DNA from: Coffea arabica
Taxonomy: Eukaryota; Streptophyta; Magnoliopsida; Gentianales; Rubiaceae
DNA: 64,000 nt
Assembly (NCBI RefSeq): GCF_036785885.1
Contig: NC_092310.1
Location: 6,696,001-6,760,000, forward strand
Reading direction: 5' to 3'
The notes beneath the pieces were generated by a model. That model saw nothing but the letters and a program-made list of their open reading frames with translations. It did no database searches and had not been told where the DNA came from. The position numbers were made by a program, and so were the translations under genes. Of this stretch, positions 49,779 to 62,200 are shown in pieces (position 1 is the stretch's first letter; every line of letters starts with the position of its first letter).

Positions 49779-50768
49779 CTTCTGTGCGTTGAGTTGAGGA
49801 AGACGGGACAAGTTTTTGGGTTTACGAAGACAAGAAAAAAGGACGGGCAAAAAAACACAAGTTTTTTTTGTCCAAAACGACGTAGTTTCATTAAAGTTTC
49901 AGACAAAGTCCAAAATTTTTATAAGAGTTTTTTGAGTTTCCTGTAACAAAAGTTGTTAAAAAACTAGTAGCAAACAAACTTGCTAAAAAACCTACATTCC
50001 AAACAGGCTTCTTGGCCTACTATTGGTGCATTTGACAAAATTTAAATCTGAAAATTAAAATTTTAAATTTAGAATCTAAATTTATTAAATTATTGAATTG
50101 TTTAAATATTAAATTAAATATATTTGAGTGTATATCACATTCAATGATAAGTGAAAAACTTATCACTTATTTTTGGGAGCAAATTTTGTCTAGAAAATTC
50201 AGTGTCACTCAATTAATTCACATATTCAATTTTGGGTTATCAAACGCGACCTGAACATATTAAGATCTGAATTTATTAAATTTAAGTGTTGAATTGAATT
50301 ATCAAACATGGTTTAACCACGCTTCACAATTGGAAAAACAAGCACCGTAGAAACACATGCTGCTCAGCCGAAGAAAGATGATGGAGAGTGATTTATAAAA
50401 ATTACCTTTCTTGATGTTCTAATTTGTATTTCCATTGAGATTTAAAATTTCTAATAGCAAGCAATATATGTGCAATATATAATTTACTAATAGTAGCTTC
50501 AGTTGATTCTTATTATTTATTAGCTTTAACACATTCTGATCATTCTCTATCATCACTTTTCAAAATCATATCAAAATCGAAAGCAATTGATTGTGGACAT
50601 CTCTCCTAATTAACCACTAAATTTAGGCAAATGAACGGAGGTACCTGATTAGGAGAGATGATTGCGGACACTTAATTTAAGTGAATGAACACAAAAGGGT
50701 AAAAAAGAAAATTGCAGCAAATTACAAAAAATGAAAAAGCAATTCAACGTATTTAACATTTAAATTAA

Positions 50769-50921
50769 GAATAAATCTTTTCTGCACTGACAGTATATAC
50801 ATTATCATCGTTGGATTCATGACATATGTGCAAAAATTGAATTTCAAATTCAAATTTTGCATAATTGTCATTCATCCAATGATGATAGTGTGCACACTGT
50901 TAGTGTAGGAAAGATTAATCC
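50769..50921. mobile_element. MITE, copy 2, with 9-bp target duplication
   Basis: A 153-bp element with about 45-bp imperfect terminal inverted repeats: GAATAAATCTTTTCTGCACT on the left and the complement of AGTGTAGGAAAGATTAATCC on the right. It is flanked by perfect TTAAATTAA copies at 50760-50768 and 50922-50930. A 9-bp duplication suggests a MULE-type (Mutator-like) origin. Related copy at 31035-31177. Confidence 0.75.
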
Positions 50922-51305
50922 TTAAATTAAACGCCTGAAACAGAAACGGGAAAAGGGGTTTTAAAAAAATCAGGAATATGAAGGTATTGATGGCGGTGTA
51001 TGGCCTCTAGCTTGAGAATTAACTAGCAAGAGTTTGAAGAGAAGGCTTGAAAGGAAGATGACGGAGGAGGAAGGTTGCAGAAGTGGTAGTGTAAAAATGC
51101 AGAGACTCAAAGGTAGAAGGCGGAGACCGGAGACCGAAGAAGTGGAGTTTCCGATAGGCGATGCAAGTCACGGGACAATCTGGAACCACAAAATGGCAGC
51201 AACACTTTGGACTGGATCAATGCCAAATGACTAATAAACGATAAGACTTCATCATAATTACACTACAACCAAATCTTTGTTCATTGCAGCGTAGACATTG
51301 GACAC

Positions 51306-51765
51306 TTTGTTATAGGGTTTGAGATTGCGATAACTTATTAAAAAATAATTTTTAATAAAAGTACTTATGAAGTGCTTAAATACATTTAAATAGACTATTT
51401 GAAGACATAGTTCAGTACTTGAATGCTTTTAAGTATACTATTTGGAGACATAGTTCGGGGGCAGTAAAAAGACTTAAAATAGATTCCACTATTAACACAA
51501 GTATCGTGCAATTAAATGCTTCAATAGACTTTAAAGAGGAAGGAAGAGTATCGTTCGGGCCAAAATAATTAAATTTAATATTTTATTTTTAAATCACAAA
51601 AGTTACTCTAAAAGTATAAAATTTGAGTTTTTATTAAAAGTACTTTTAACACTAAAACCTTCACTGCTGATTTTATTGGATGATGTTCACTAAATCAAAA
51701 TTATTTTTAACACTTAAAAGTGTTTTTTTATCAAAAGCATTGCAATCCCGAACAACACCTTAATC
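51306..51765. mobile_element. MITE-like element with long AT-rich inverted ends
   Basis: Left end GTTTGAGATTGCGATAACTT, with TTAAAAAATAATTTTTAATA following. The complement of the right end is GTTGTTCGGGATTGCAATGC, with TTTTGATAAAAAAACACTTT following. The shared G-rich start plus AAAAGTRCTT-like motifs indicate a non-autonomous DNA transposon. Family and target duplication not fixed. Confidence 0.5.
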
Positions 51766-52076
51766 CACTAACAAAAAAGGATTTTTATCGCTATGGAATT
51801 TACCACATTGTCCCGGCATCTGAGTTGCAATAACAACTTATTGTGTGGTTAATGTACATATTTTCTTCTTGGAAGCCTACATCTAAAGCAAATGGTGTAC
51901 GTGTTATTTTGAACTATTAAGAAGGTCACTCAAGGAAATGACTCGACGTTGTCATGCTAGGTAGGCAACTATCCTAATAACTCAAGCAATTTGTGGAATG
52001 CTATATTTGCTAGTTTACTTGTTGAGTTCCTTGTGTCACGGGCTGCTTGTTTTCTTACAAGCCAACACACCGTGCA

Positions 52077-55000
52077 GTGTAGACACCAAATTTTTGTTAA
52101 TTTTTAACGTTTTCTTGGATTTTTATCTATTTAATGAGCTATCTGTTTTCCTGTATTTTAATTTTATTTATTCATTTATTTTTTATTTTTCTCATTTTTG
52201 TTTTATTTTTAAGAAAAGGAAAATATGAAAACAAGAAAAAAAGTCATGACTAAATTTACACATTTTAATCATTTTCCATACCGAACGACTATTAACCCAT
52301 TTTTACACTCAATTTCCATGCATCTTTCTTTTCATTTGGAAAAACCCATCATTTTTATCCCATGGTTCTTTCTTGTCATTTGGTGAAGAAACCATCATTT
52401 TTTATCAACCTAATCACAGACAAGACTCCAACAAAACCCATCTCTCGGCCTCTCTCGAGAGAGACAAGAAGAGAAGACAAAAAAAGAAAAGGAAGGCACT
52501 CTACTCTCAATACTCCCTCTCGGCCGTTTTTTTCTTTCTATCAACTCACAACATTTCCTCTAGACAAACACACAAACAAAAAAAAAAAAGAAGAAAATCT
52601 CCCTCACCCTCTCGGCTCTATTCCTCCTTTTTCTAAATTCACACAACATACCCACACACAACTCAAACAGAACAAGGTAGCAACCAGCTGGATTGAAGCT
52701 TGAAATTGCATCAAAAACTTCAGCCAAGGGAATACAACCTTCATTGAGGTATTTCTTTTTTCTTTTTTCCAGCTTTTCTTTTTTCTTAATTAATTAGATT
52801 AAATGCATGTTTGGCTGCTTGTTTGTCGATTTATTTTGCTGGTTTTTTTATTGTTATGTTGTGGAAGATTTGGGGTTCAGCTACAAGCAAGATTAGGCAA
52901 AAGGAAATAAATTTTGTGTATGCATGCCAAGTGTTTGAAAAAAATGTTCAAATGGAAAAAGAATTATAAAGCTGAATATTGTGCATGTTTTTTGGTCAAA
53001 ATAGATGACCATTAGCTAGTATAGGTCCGGAAATGTTTGGTTATCCAAAATTTTTGAATTTTTGAACCTTAGAAGCATGTGAACAATTTTCTTTATTTTT
53101 GGACTGTTTTGCTTTAATTTTATCATATTGTTGTTGCTTTTTATTGATTTCAAATTATAGTTATGTTGTCAAAATCATAAGGAGTGTATTGGTATAAATT
53201 TTATGATTTTTGGTGAAGGTTATAATGATTTCAAAAAATAAAAATTGGGTTGTTTTATGGCATTTTCACCACTTTTGATCCATTTTTTTTTTTGTAAAAA
53301 CTAAGCCCAAAAACGGATTCTACGCGAAAAATTAAATGGGGGGGTGTATTTTAGTGAAATTTTATGACCGAAAAATTTGCCAGTGACTGGTCTGACAGCT
53401 GCGCTGCCGGCGACCATCATGGCCAGCAGTGGCTGAAGCTTCAGCCTGCCGAAGAAGAAGAAAAGGGGAGAGGAGGAAGAAAGAAAAGAAAAAAAAATAA
53501 ATGGGCTAATGTTCTATTTTCTGGTGGGCCAGTTTCTTTATTTTCGGTTGGGTTAGAGGTTTCTTTTTCTGGGTTTTCATCTGGGTTTTGGTGTAATTTT
53601 TTCATTTGGGCTTGCTTCTCTTTTAATGAAGATAGCTTGCATTTTTCTTTTGGACCGAAGGCGTCTAGTCCAAGCAACTAAAAATAAATGGCCCAGAGCC
53701 TTTCTTCTTGCCCAAATCAAAAATCAAAATTTTCATTTTAGTCCCTAATCTTTGGAGTAATTTTATTGTGGCCCATAAATTTTAGATTTATTTCAATTAA
53801 GCCCTTATTTAATTGTAATTGCACCCCTAAACTTTATCTTTTATTTACTTTTGACCCCTAAACTTTTAAAAATTTATATTTTTCCCTCAAAATTTTCTAA
53901 TTATTGCAATTTAATCTCTTGTGACTTTTTAACTCTCTCTATTATAATTGTTTCTTTTCGTTAATAGCTAAATATATTACTTTTGAATGTATTCAACTTG
54001 TAATTTTTGGATGTCCTTAAGTTTCTTTATGTTTGATGTATTAATGTGAATTTAGTACTTTTATTATTATTATTATTTTCAATTAAATTGGTACCATGAT
54101 TCTTTTGTTCATTTTGAGTATAAATTGGGCAATTTGACTCCATTTAGTGACCACTTCAAAAGGGTGGTACCTCTATTATTATTTAAATATCAATTACGTA
54201 CTCTTATGTGCTCCTACGTGCTTTTATGTGTTTATATATTTTTATATGGTTCGTTATTTATTTGATTCAAATGTTCATTCAAATTTTCTTATATTTGTTT
54301 AGTTAAGTTTTATAATTATTTGGAAAGTATTTAAATATTTCAAGATGTAAAAGATAGGTAATATTTTTGAAAAATTGTAATTAGATAAACAAATGTAATA
54401 GATAAGATAGATAGGTTTATTTTATTATATTTTTCCATTTTAAAATGTAATTAGGCCCCCTATTATAATAGATAGGATAGATAGGTTTATTTTATTATAT
54501 TTTTCCATTTTAGATTGTAGTTAGACTCCCCGCTGTAATATGTAGGTTTTGTGTGTTTGCATGGTTTATGCGTTATGTGCTTTATCTGCTTTCTTTAGAA
54601 TTTTTGCATCTAGATATTATGTTTATGTGCTACGTATTACGTGCTTTTATGTGTTTATTTATTTTAATTTATGTCTTATTTGTTTTACTATGTATTATTA
54701 ATACATGACGTCACCACACTAAACTAACGCTAGTTGTGGTTTTTCCCTCTGCTTACTTGCTAGTCCAACGCTAGTAAGGACTTTTAGAAATAGGTTAGTC
54801 CAATACTAGACCCTTAAATCATTCATGCGTTAGATTCATCTTTTGCGTGACATTCATTATATTTTCATGCATATTTTTTAGGATTTTTTCTCATTTGTAT
54901 GATATTTTCTATTATATTATCATCTACCCTCTATCCTCTATATGTGTTAATCATATCATTTATGATTACATCTCATTTAAGAAATTGTAAATAAGTTAGT

Positions 55001-55930
55001 TCATTTGCTTGTATAAATTAGGAGAAGTACTCTTTGAACATGGAAAATGGGTGATCATAACTTTTTAGTTTAAATACCCCCTTAATCTCTGTATAAGAAA
55101 ATTATGTCACGAGTTTTTACCTCTCGTACCCATTATATTGCATCCTTTTTTCCTTGATCACTTATATCTATATATATAATTTAATTTTCTTTTCTTTTGA
55201 ATTTCATTTTTGCATACTAGTGACCTTTTCAAGGGATTATTTGGGCATTCGTAATAAATGCGATTGATATCAATTAAATTCTTGAATGGACATTTTGTTC
55301 CTTTCGATATTTTTTATAAATTTAGATTTGCATCCATGTAAGAAACATCCAAACGTGACAAATTTAATAGTTAGATTAGGAAAATTTTTGACTATTTCTC
55401 GCAACTAACATAGATTAGATTGAAAGGGTACCTTAAATTTGAGTTAATCAAATCTTTACTTTCCCTTTCTTCAGCCTGACTCCCGAACTCATTTTCTCTT
55501 ATTTTTCAAAGACTTGGAGTTGTCAAAAAGGGTTTTATCTACTTTTTGTTAAAAATATTTTTGACTAAATCTCGCAACTAACATAGATTAGATTGAAAGG
55601 GTACCTTAAATTTGAGTTAATCAAATCTTTACTTTCCCTTTCTTCAGCCTGACTCCCGAACTCATTTTCTCTTATTTTTCAAAGACTTGGAGTTGTCAAA
55701 AAGGGTTTTATCTACTTTTTGTTAAAAATATTTTTGGGTGACTTGATACATCTAAATTCAATACCAAGGCGCGACTCCTATTTTCTTAGAAAATCCTTTT
55801 TAGACTAAATTTTGGACCTAAACTATCGCATTCTTTAAAGTCCTATTTTAGATCCCTTTTTACTTATTTTTAAATAAAAATCACATCATTTGTAAATATA
55901 TTTTTTCATCGTGAAAAATGGGGCACGACA
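52077..55930 (+). repeat. 5' LTR of the Ogre-like element (3854 bp)
   Basis: Starts TGTAGACACC at 52077 and ends GGGCACGACA at 55930, directly before the PBS. Only one copy is in the window, so the left boundary rests on the TG and on the style of such LTRs. It contains an exact-looking 173-bp tandem duplication and a shorter repeat at about 54400-54520 (GATAGGTTTATTTTATTATA twice). The short ORFs at 52362-52703 and 53364-53681 are not convincing genes. Confidence 0.7.
55390..55735. repeat. 173-bp tandem duplication in the Ogre-like LTR
   Basis: GCAACTAACATAGATTAGAT begins at 55401 and again at 55574. The two units appear identical apart from the first few bases, so the duplication is recent. 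Confidence 0.92.
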
Positions 55931-55931
55931 G

Positions 55932-55950
55932 TTTGGCGACTCCACTGGTG
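55932..55950 (+). other. primer binding site, tRNA-Arg type
   Basis: TTTGGCGACTCCACTGGTG follows the LTR. TGGCGACTCC complements the 3' end of a plant tRNA-Arg (GGAGTCGCCA), the primer known for Ogre elements. Confidence 0.75.
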
Positions 55951-57048
55951 AGTCCAACTACTTGGTTTAGTTGTCTTTTCTCCTTCTAACCCTTTCACTT
56001 ATCATATTTGGATGTCTAAGGTTGCATTTTTTCCTTTTTAGGGTGTTTTACATTTCACACTAGTATTCATTCCTTGTTTTTTTGTATATGCGATGAATGA
56101 TTTGTCTATTTACTTTTATTATTTATACTTGCTCGAATCGCGCTATGCATTTTGGGGATGGGGAGTGATATTACCTTGGAGCCTTTAAAACATGTTTAAT
56201 AGTATTATTCTCTCCCCTCAAAGGAGCACTTCATACGTGCATACGTTATTTCTTTTTAACCCTTTATCTTATTTTCTTTTAGTGATTGTCACACCACTCC
56301 TTCCTATTAGGATTACGATCGATCCAATTGCACATGTGGTCGTGGCACGACATACACGTAATAATGTCTGAGAGGTCACTTGAGCCACCGACTAAGGGTT
56401 TTGGGATTGATGACCTTTCGCACTTTTGTTTGAAGGTTTGGGGATCTGAAACCTTATCGAATCTAGATGTATTAATGAGCCCAACCTCATGCATCCATTT
56501 AAAAATCACCTAGGGTAGAGCCTTCATCTACCCTATTAAGAATACTAGACACGAGGGGAGGAATTCTACCCCTCTTTCTTTTTCTTTATCTTATATTTCG
56601 GTATTATTTTGTTGCTCCAATCTATTATGTGTTGTTTATCAAAAAAACTAACAATTGTTTTATTCTCTTATTGCATTCATAAACCCTAAAAATAAGAGTT
56701 CTAGTATGGTACTCATTTAGGGCAGATCGCATTTTATAAATATCACGTTTAAATTTCAGTCGAGCGCATTAATACTATGTATATGTGTGCATGTCACTTT
56801 TAGACTTACCTCCACATCTAAATGGGGCACCCTTAGGTCGTGTTTTAATTATCGTATTGCATATTTATTCTTTTAATAAACTGTTATCATGCATTAGTCC
56901 TAGAGAGAATGTCATTTAGGGAATCCCATTTTTGGAATATGCCAACCTTGTTTTCCCTGGGTATCTAACCCTCTATAGGATATTCATGTTTAAATTTTTG
57001 TAAAATCGGAGAAGTGAGACCTGTAGGTAAGGTATTTAATCAAGGTAC
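55951..57048. other. Ogre-like 5' untranslated region
   Basis: About 1.1 kb without coding signals. Overlapping short ORFs at 56279-56513 on both strands have no family signal. Confidence 0.6.
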
Positions 57049-58560
57049 ATGCTTCAGATGGACAAACCTCAACGAATTAGTCAGTTGTTATTGGTTCCAA
57101 TGGAGGTTCGAAAATGGCCTGAACTTCTCTTGTTTAGTGAAATCAATCAAGTTGCCTCCTATCTCGAGCCAATTGGAGACTTCAAAGACATTGAATCCGA
57201 TGGGTATTTGGTAAAGGCTTTAATTCAACTGTGGGATCCCAACGGTTCAACATTTAAGATAGGAAATAAGGAGCTGACTCTGACAATTGAAGAGGTAGCT
57301 GGACTTCTGAATTTACCAGTAAAGGGTACAACGGTGATATTTTCGGTTGCTTCTAGCAAGACCGAGTTTTTTCATTTTATCGGGTTAAATGAGTCTATAG
57401 TGCGAGGATCATATTATAGCATAGATGTAAAATTTTTGTTTGATAGATTCGCAACGAAAGACGGATTTGATAAGCATTCGCAGGATTTTTCATTTGCATC
57501 TAAGGCAACATAGGAATGTAAGAAGCTGCTGGTATATGGACTTGTGATGGCAGGGATTTATTTGTTCCCTAAAAAAGATAAGAAAATTGATTTCAAGATC
57601 ACTAAACTTCTGTCTGACCTGTTTTTTGGGATTAAGGATTGACAAGGCTTTATAATACTAACTGTGTTGGCTGACATTTTTGTTAGGTGTACTAATTGTC
57701 AAAAGGGGTCAAAATTCTTTTATAAGCCAAATCGAATCTTACATATATGGGCCATGGAATATTTTCAGAGACACTTATCTGCTTCTGATGGTCTACTGTT
57801 GATTGGGTATAATTGGATAGCTACCCATCATAAGAGAGTTGACAAAAGTAATTTGTCAAGAAATGCATTAGAATGGTTGGACTTTCTGAGGTTATTGCCA
57901 GATCAAAAGATTAGATAGGTGCTAGACTGGACCGACTGTTTCAACCCCGCTCTGCGCACCAAGTCATCAGATTTTATACTACTATTGGGAACTCAAGGCA
58001 TCATGGTATACATTCTGAAAAGATTTCTTAGACAGTTAGGATGTATTCAAGGAGTACCACTCTCACCTGATATGACTAGATTTACCATCAGTTTTGACAA
58101 AGGGATCTGTCCGAGCAAAATTTCAATGAAGATACCAATTATCGAAACTTGAGGAACATTTTCTAATGATGAGGATATCGTTTATATTTCACAACTTAAG
58201 CAGATGGCTTTAGTCACCTCTCAATACGAAGAATGGTTCAGAGACTCTAATGCTAAGCGACCACCAATGGAACAGTTCGAGAAAATCAAGAAATTAATAG
58301 CTATCATTGAGGTGAAGGATAGAGAAAATGCATAGTTAAGGCAATCTGTGGAAATGAACAAGGGCCTGATAGAGAAGAATAAAAGCTTGTGTGAAGAAAT
58401 GTAGAAAAAACACCAGGAGTTGAAAAGAAAGTGAGGTAAGTTGTATGATCAAGCTGAACACATGCAGAACCCCTATTCCAGAGAGGCAAAAGACACTGTG
58501 ATAAATAGATTGAAAAAGTTCAATGATCTTGTACGAAATCAGTTTCGAGAAATGATATAG
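57049..58560 (+). pseudogene. Ogre-type ORF1 (accessory protein upstream of gag)
   Basis: One reading frame from ATG 57049 to about 58560, broken by in-frame stops (57511, about 57642, 57916, 58150 and several after 58330) but with no frameshift. N-terminal half: RKWPELLLFSEINQVASYL, GYLVKALIQLWDPNGSTFKI, KELTLTIEEVAGLLNLPVKG. Middle: FKITKLLSDLFFGIKD and IWAMEYFQRHL. The C-terminal 130 residues are a Lys/Glu-rich coiled coil (EQFEKIKKLIAIIEVKD). Ogre elements carry an ORF of this kind between the 5' LTR and gag; its function is not established. The pattern WDP...E-L-T-x-T-x-E-E-V is reminiscent of the plant mobile domain in the antisense gene at 23.6-26.5 kb. Confidence 0.7.
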
Positions 58561-58902
58561 ATGATGTATAAGATTTTGAAATTCATTAATGAAATGATCC
58601 TTATCTTGTGTAAAGTTATTTCTGAAACACAGGTTTTATGAATAAGCCTCACTTCGAAGGTGTTGCATCATACTAGACCGACCCTTGATAGAAAAAGGTT
58701 CCACATAGAACATGCATCCGAATTATTTAAATATTTTCTAACTCTTTTCTTTTTTCTTTTTCCTTTTCTTCTTTCGAAATAAAAGTTCGACAGGTCTAGT
58801 TGAGAATAAATTTTTGAATCAGTTTCTCCTATACTCTCTCAGGTATTTTTAAACATAATTTCACGAAGGAGCCCCATCATCACTAGGTCTTGAAGTAGAG
58901 TC

Positions 58903-61083
58903 TTGAGACAGTCTGTAAGCATGAGTTCAGTGTCAGAAACTTTGGAGAGATCTGCCTTAGTTGTGTCACCGTATTTGACTATTTTGGGAGCTCAATTAAG
59001 TGAGGTACTTGATAAGTTTAATGAATTGAGTGCTAAAATGATTGCACAAATGTGGGTAATTGATCAGTTGGTTGCAAGCAATAGTGGTGGTGGTGCCCCG
59101 AACGATCAAGAACATGTTGATAATCACCCACCTATACAAGACCATCAACCGTTTCACACATCCAATATCCAAACAACTTTCCTTCTACATTTCACTAGTT
59201 CTTTTAAAAATATCTTTACCCGACTGAATCCAAACATTTTCTATGTGCATTCGAATTATGCATTAATGAACCCAACCACTAATCAAATCCCTCAAACTCA
59301 TCCACAAGCTAATCTGAACATTTTTCCAACCCTCAGGGACACCACCACCACATCATAGAACCTTTTTATGTGGGATACTGCATCTCAAGGAAAGACGGAG
59401 ATGGAGGAACAATCCGTACCTATTGATAAGGGTCTATTGAGAAGTTGGATCGATTCGATGAATTTTTGAAGAAAAATCAAGAATTGAGCAAGTATGGTGG
59501 GTTGGACTACAATGAATTATGTCTTTTTTCAGATATTCAGCTGCCATTGGGATTCAAAGCTCCCAAGTTCAGTAAGTATGATGGAACTGAAAATCTTAAA
59601 ATGCATATCAAGATGTTTGCTAACAAATTAGGTAAACCCGTGAGTGATGAAAATTTATCTATGCGTCTATTTTCGAAAAGTTTGGAAAGAGATGATCTAA
59701 ACTGGTACTCAAATTTGAAGTCTGGAAAGGTCAAAACCTGGTTGGATCTGTCAACATCTTTTGTAAAATATTATAAATTTAACTGTGAGTTAGCACCAAC
59801 GCGAACAACACTCGAGAGTACTAATATAAACCTATCAAAAGATCACGAGACCTATGCAAAGTGGTGGGGAAAGTTAGCTGTCAAAGTGGAGCCTTTTATG
59901 ACTGAGGAGGAGATTGTTCGTACTTTCATCAAAGCTCGTGACCCATCCTACTTTAAGAGATCTTTCGTATGACTGGAAGTTCGTTTGCTGCTATTATTAA
60001 CAAATTGGAGGAGTAGATGAATTTGTCAAGGTAGGAAAGATTGTTAATGTATCGGCATTGAAGTTGCAGTTGAATGTTCTACAGAATCAAAGCAACAATG
60101 GAAAAAAGCCCCCGTTCAATAAGAAAGAAGGAAAAATTGTTTTTGTATGGGATCAAGGCCCGTCCTTCAGACCCAGAGTTCAAAACCATTCTTCCCATGC
60201 TGTCCCTTATCGACATTACCCTAACCTTCAATCGATTTATCACACTACTTCCTAATTTCATCATTCCCAACCAAGTCACTTGAACACTCCACCGTTACCT
60301 CCAGCTGCACAACTTACCGTTCAAAATCAATCTCGTCCTATTTATCATCCCAGACTAGCCCTACAAAACAACAATTCCATTCAAAATTCATTCCAAACCA
60401 ATGCTAATCAAACCCAAAAGCCATTCCGAACTTTCACAGATTTGGGCCGACCTATTGATCAATTGTGTGAGTAACTTAAAGCAGTAGATAAAATAGGTAT
60501 TGTATCCCTCAAAATCTACTCCAAAGGTGTTTCCACTGGCTATGATCCACAAACTATTTGTGCTTATCATTCCAAAAGTCTAGACCACACAACTGTTAAC
60601 TGTTGGGCTCTAAAACATAAAATTCAAGATATGATTGACGCTGGAGATATCATCCTCAGGAGAAAAGGAGAACAAGGACTGAATGTCAATAAAAATCCTT
60701 TACCTGAACATGTGAGTACTGTAGAGGCTATCATTGCTGATGAAAATTTTATCAATCCTACGCAGTACATCATAGATGAAACTGAGCTGTTTGACATAAT
60801 GAAAGTTGATCATGTGAGAATAAGAAGACTACTGCCTGCTGAAGAATCCATGACTGAAAATACAGATGATATTTTTGAGAAAAAGTCGAAATCTCTTATG
60901 CTTGAAAGAGAGGTAATAGTGTCAGAGAAGGAGGATCTTATTGAAAAGGTTGAAATAGATTTATCTCAATTGACTACTTGCAAAGAAGGGTCATTGAAGG
61001 ATTCAGAATTTTTGCCAATTTTCGAAGGAGCCTTTCAAAATTGGACTATTGATTATCTTCCATCTAGAAAAGAATTTCGATAA
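58903..61083 (+). pseudogene. Ogre-like gag (and start of protease region), frameshifted
   Basis: The N-terminal part 58903-59358 has SEVLDKFNELSAKMIAQMWV and a His/Pro/Asn-rich tail. The capsid domain is at 59445-59972: FKAPKFSKYDGTENLKMHIK, ENLSMRLFSKSLERDDLNWY, WLDLSTSFVKYYKFNCELAP, YAKWWGKLAVKVEPFMTEEE, the Ogre/Tat gag pattern. The Pro/Asn/Gln-rich segment at 60058-60474 precedes a single zinc-knuckle-like stretch near 60560 (CAYHSKSLDHTTVNCWALKH). The frame 60631-61083 continues (IDAGDIILRRKGEQG) toward protease but ends before the DGGS site. At least two frameshifts and several stops. Confidence 0.8.
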
Positions 61084-61450
61084 ATTTAAGAGGATTGTCT
61101 TTTAGTATAGATTCATATCCAGATAAGGTTGTAATCTGGATATTTTATTAAAAAGAAATTGCTTTTGTTTCTTGGACCTTTATCTTCGTTTCATTTAATA
61201 TAGCTTGTCTTATTCAAGGAAATTGCTGAAACGGAAATAATGGCTTGAATTACATATATCTTAAATAGCAGTCATATCTGTATATTTGTCATTTTGTGAA
61301 GTTTCAATGAAACTTGAACTCCATGGAATGGAGGACATCTCTTGCATTTTAAAATTATTATTTATTTATTTATTTATTATGTATGTTCTATTTTATTTTC
61401 ATATGGCCATAAATAAAATCTTTTGATCCTTTGGATGTCATCATTTTGGA
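61084..61450. other. non-coding junction in the deleted Ogre-like element
   Basis: About 370 AT-rich bp between gag-pro and the integrase fragment, with ATTTATTT repeats near 61361-61380. In Ogre elements an intron separates gag-pro from RT, so this could include its 5' part next to the deletion breakpoint. No coding signal. Confidence 0.45.
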
Positions 61451-62200
61451 ATTCGATGGCTACATCCTATAAGCATGCGACTAAGAAAGTGGTATCAAAT
61501 TTTTTGAGAAAATAATATCATTTGTTGTTTTGGGGTATCGGAGACACTGATCAGTGACAATACAAAGAATTTCAATAATGGCATGGTGGATGGATTATGT
61601 GAACATTTTAAGGTCAGGCATCGAAATTCTGCTATTTACAGACCTCAAATGAATAGAGCCGTGGAAGCTGCAAATAAGAATTTGAAGAAGATCATTCGTA
61701 AGATGATTGAAATACAACGGGATTGGCATGAGAAACTGCCTTATGCATTGATGGTGTCCAGAACTACGATCAGGACTTCTATCGGAGCAACTCCTTACTC
61801 TCTTATGTATGGAATGGAAGCAATATTGCCTGCAGAAATTGAAATCTCTTCCTTACGTATTCTAATGGAAGCTCAGATAGAAGAAACTGAATGTGTCAAG
61901 GAACGTTATGAGCAGTTGTCTCTAATTGATGAAAAGAGTTTGAATGTCGTCTGTCATAGACAATATTATCAACGAAGAATGGCTCGTACATATAACAAAA
62001 AAGTTAAGTCTCATTTGTTTGAAGTCGGAGATAAGGTCTTAAAACGGATTCTTCCAATGCAAGTGGAGACTAAAGGAAAGTTTGCTCCCAATTGACAAGG
62101 ACCATTCATTGTTAAAAAGTGTTACCCGAAGGAGCGCTTATCCTTATAGAAATAGATAGACAAATTTTTTCTCAACCAATCAATACAGACATGTGCAAAA
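61451..62200 (+). pseudogene. Ogre-like integrase, C-terminal part
   Basis: Begins in the middle of the DDE core: MATSYKHATKKVVSNFLRK, frameshift, then LISDNTKNFNNGMVDGL with the second catalytic Asp (about 61550) and AIYRPQMNRAVEAANKNLKK with the Glu. Then YALMVSRTTIRTSIGATPYS, YGMEAILPAEIEISSLRI and the C-terminal domain FEVGDKVLKRILPM up to the TGA at 62093-62095 and a few codons beyond. The first Asp and zinc finger are absent, so it is inactive. Spacing to gag shows that RT, RNase H and half of integrase are deleted. Confidence 0.88.

Larger units (their letters stand above)
41390..50005 (-). mobile_element. PIF/Harbinger DNA transposon, decayed, with internal tandem duplication
   Basis: It carries the two genes of a PIF/Harbinger element on the minus strand: DDE transposase (41693-42901) and Myb/SANT-like ORF1 (43253-44345). 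A tandem duplicate of the ORF1-containing half follows (46630-49778). Terminal inverted repeats were not identified securely. The right end may be the minus-strand sequence GCCTGTTTGGAATGTAGG at about 49991-50010. Boundaries are therefore approximate. Confidence 0.75.
50006..52076. other. intergenic region with MITEs, no gene
   Basis: Holds three small AT-rich elements (listed separately or here). One at about 50027-50312 has ends TGCATTTGACAAAATTTAAA and ATTATCAAACATGG that resemble each other's complement. The ORF at 51034-51234 is a short Arg/Glu-rich reading frame without family signal. Confidence 0.5.

Noticed and set aside
40401..50010. GTTTGGAA motifs at 40401 and 49991-50010 as the paired Harbinger termini
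   Set aside because: The similarity is short, no TWA target duplication flanks them, and the L7 pseudogene would lie inside the element.
52362..52703. Overlapping ORFs in the Ogre-like LTR (also 53364-53681)
   Set aside because: Low-complexity Lys/Ser/Pro-rich frames inside an LTR; no domain and not shown in a second LTR.
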